Positions 63,580-64,000 of a stretch of 64,000 nt of DNA are shown here, piece by piece. The translations under genes were made by a program, and so were the position numbers. Below the pieces are notes generated by a model. The model ran no database searches. It worked only from the letters and a program-made list of their open reading frames with translations, and was not told the origin of the DNA. The number at the start of each line of letters is the position of its first letter. The stretch's first letter is position 1. Source of the stretch: Glaciecola sp. KUL10 (GTDB taxonomy: Bacteria > Pseudomonadota > Gammaproteobacteria > Enterobacterales > Alteromonadaceae); assembly GCF_003203515.1 (NCBI RefSeq), contig NZ_BGNG01000001.1, positions 186,001-250,000 on the forward strand. The letters run 5' to 3'.

Positions 63580-64000
63580 CTAATTTTTAAGCGTGTTAGT
63601 TCTTAATGCTGCCCATGCAGAGCGAGTATATTCTAGCATTGACCATGCTGATAGAACCGCAGCTATATACAAAAGTATGTATCCAAGCGTTACCCAATAA
63701 ATTGTGACGCCCATAAATGTTTCTAAACCAGATAACAGCCCAATTAGTGCTAGCATCTGAGTCATCGTTTTTGCCTTTCCTAAGAAAGATACCTTCACAC
63801 TGCTACTAAGTCCTTTTTGGCTCATCCATTCTCGAAGCGCCGATACATAAATTTCCCGCATTAATAAAAGTATCGCTGGAATGGTAATCCAAACATCAGC
63901 ATAACGGTGTGTAATCATCAATAGCGCTGCTGCTACAATAAGTTTATCTGCTACGGGATCCAAAAACGCACCAAATTCACTAGACTGTTTTAACTTTCTC
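63580..64000 (-). CDS. pgsA: CDP-diacylglycerol-glycerol-3-phosphate 3-phosphatidyltransferase, partial
   Basis: The C-terminal about 140 residues; the start is beyond the window. GAFLDPVADKL is the end of the CDP-alcohol phosphotransferase motif with its last catalytic Asp, followed by three membrane helices. Makes phosphatidylglycerophosphate. pgsA next to these tRNAs is common in gammaproteobacteria. Confidence 0.95.
   Translation of the reverse strand, partial: RKLKQSSEFGAFLDPVADKLIVAAALLMITHRYADVWITIPAILLLMREIYVSALREWMSQKGLSSSVKVSFLGKAKTMTQMLALIGLLSGLETFMGVTIYWVTLGYILLYIAAVLSAWSMLEYTRSAWAALRTNTLKN

Overview
The window is a low-GC gammaproteobacterial chromosome, most likely a marine Alteromonadales. 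The reasons are a ccoNOQP-fixH-ccoI-ccoS-tauE-fnr-ttcA order, a pgsA-tRNA-Gly-tRNA-Cys-tRNA-Leu string, a DUF2987 gene and Bax-like, bacterioferritin and ECF genes of that type. I cannot name the genus. The chromosomal part is 1-27566 and 63225-64000. An apparently complete lambda-type prophage of about 35.6 kb fills the middle, integrated into tRNA-Leu(UAA). Its 61-bp att cores are at 27567-27627 and 63164-63224. | Chromosomal left part. 1-700: a small membrane methyltransferase behind a promoter with the 19-bp spacer and dyad of MerR/CadR-type metal regulation. 793-4360: a small accessory module of a tyrosine recombinase, an OLD-family ATPase/nuclease and a divergent XRE regulator, with a 14-6-14 dyad next to it that looks like a recombinase core site. 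4654-7336: an ECF sigma factor, its membrane anti-sigma factor and an outer-membrane barrel, with an ECF-like promoter in front. Then follow an LRR protein, a Baeyer-Villiger-type monooxygenase with an alpha/beta hydrolase, a KefB-like CPA2 antiporter, and a Fur-box-controlled pair of bacterioferritins whose ferroxidase and haem-ligand residues are split between the two subunits. 13269-21854: the cbb3 cytochrome oxidase operon with an Fnr box upstream, its assembly genes, and fnr itself. 21968-27488: ttcA, a patatin, DUF2987, a Bax-like glucosaminidase, a membrane protein, a LysE exporter and a mercaptopyruvate sulfurtransferase. | Prophage, left to right. The late genes are on the minus strand: tail fibre, a small protein, J tip protein with collagen-like repeats, two tail-tip proteins, tape measure, G/GT chaperones with a -1 slip site, tail tube V, U, Z, FII, an FI-position protein, a prohead protease fused to the major capsid, portal, a W-position protein, large and small terminase. 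Next come a coiled-coil membrane protein, a holin and an endolysin. Upstream of these are a promoter-terminator pair and a Q-like antiterminator. Then come a repeat-rich candidate origin, a VapE-type helicase, a TOPRIM primase and a Cro-like repressor. The CI-like repressor reads on the plus strand. A three-gene minus-strand accessory cassette (secreted peptide plus two membrane proteins) lies next to it. The plus-strand early genes are an exonuclease, DUF2303, two HTH proteins and an orphan cytosine methyltransferase, followed by small genes (one frameshifted), a DUF4224 excisionase-like gene and the integrase next to attR. | The most distinctive observations are the split bacterioferritin pair, the recombinase-OLD module with its dyad, the accessory cassette beside CI, the tandem-HTH-only LuxR protein, the protease-capsid fusion, and the integrase arm-type repeats shared by both ends of the prophage.
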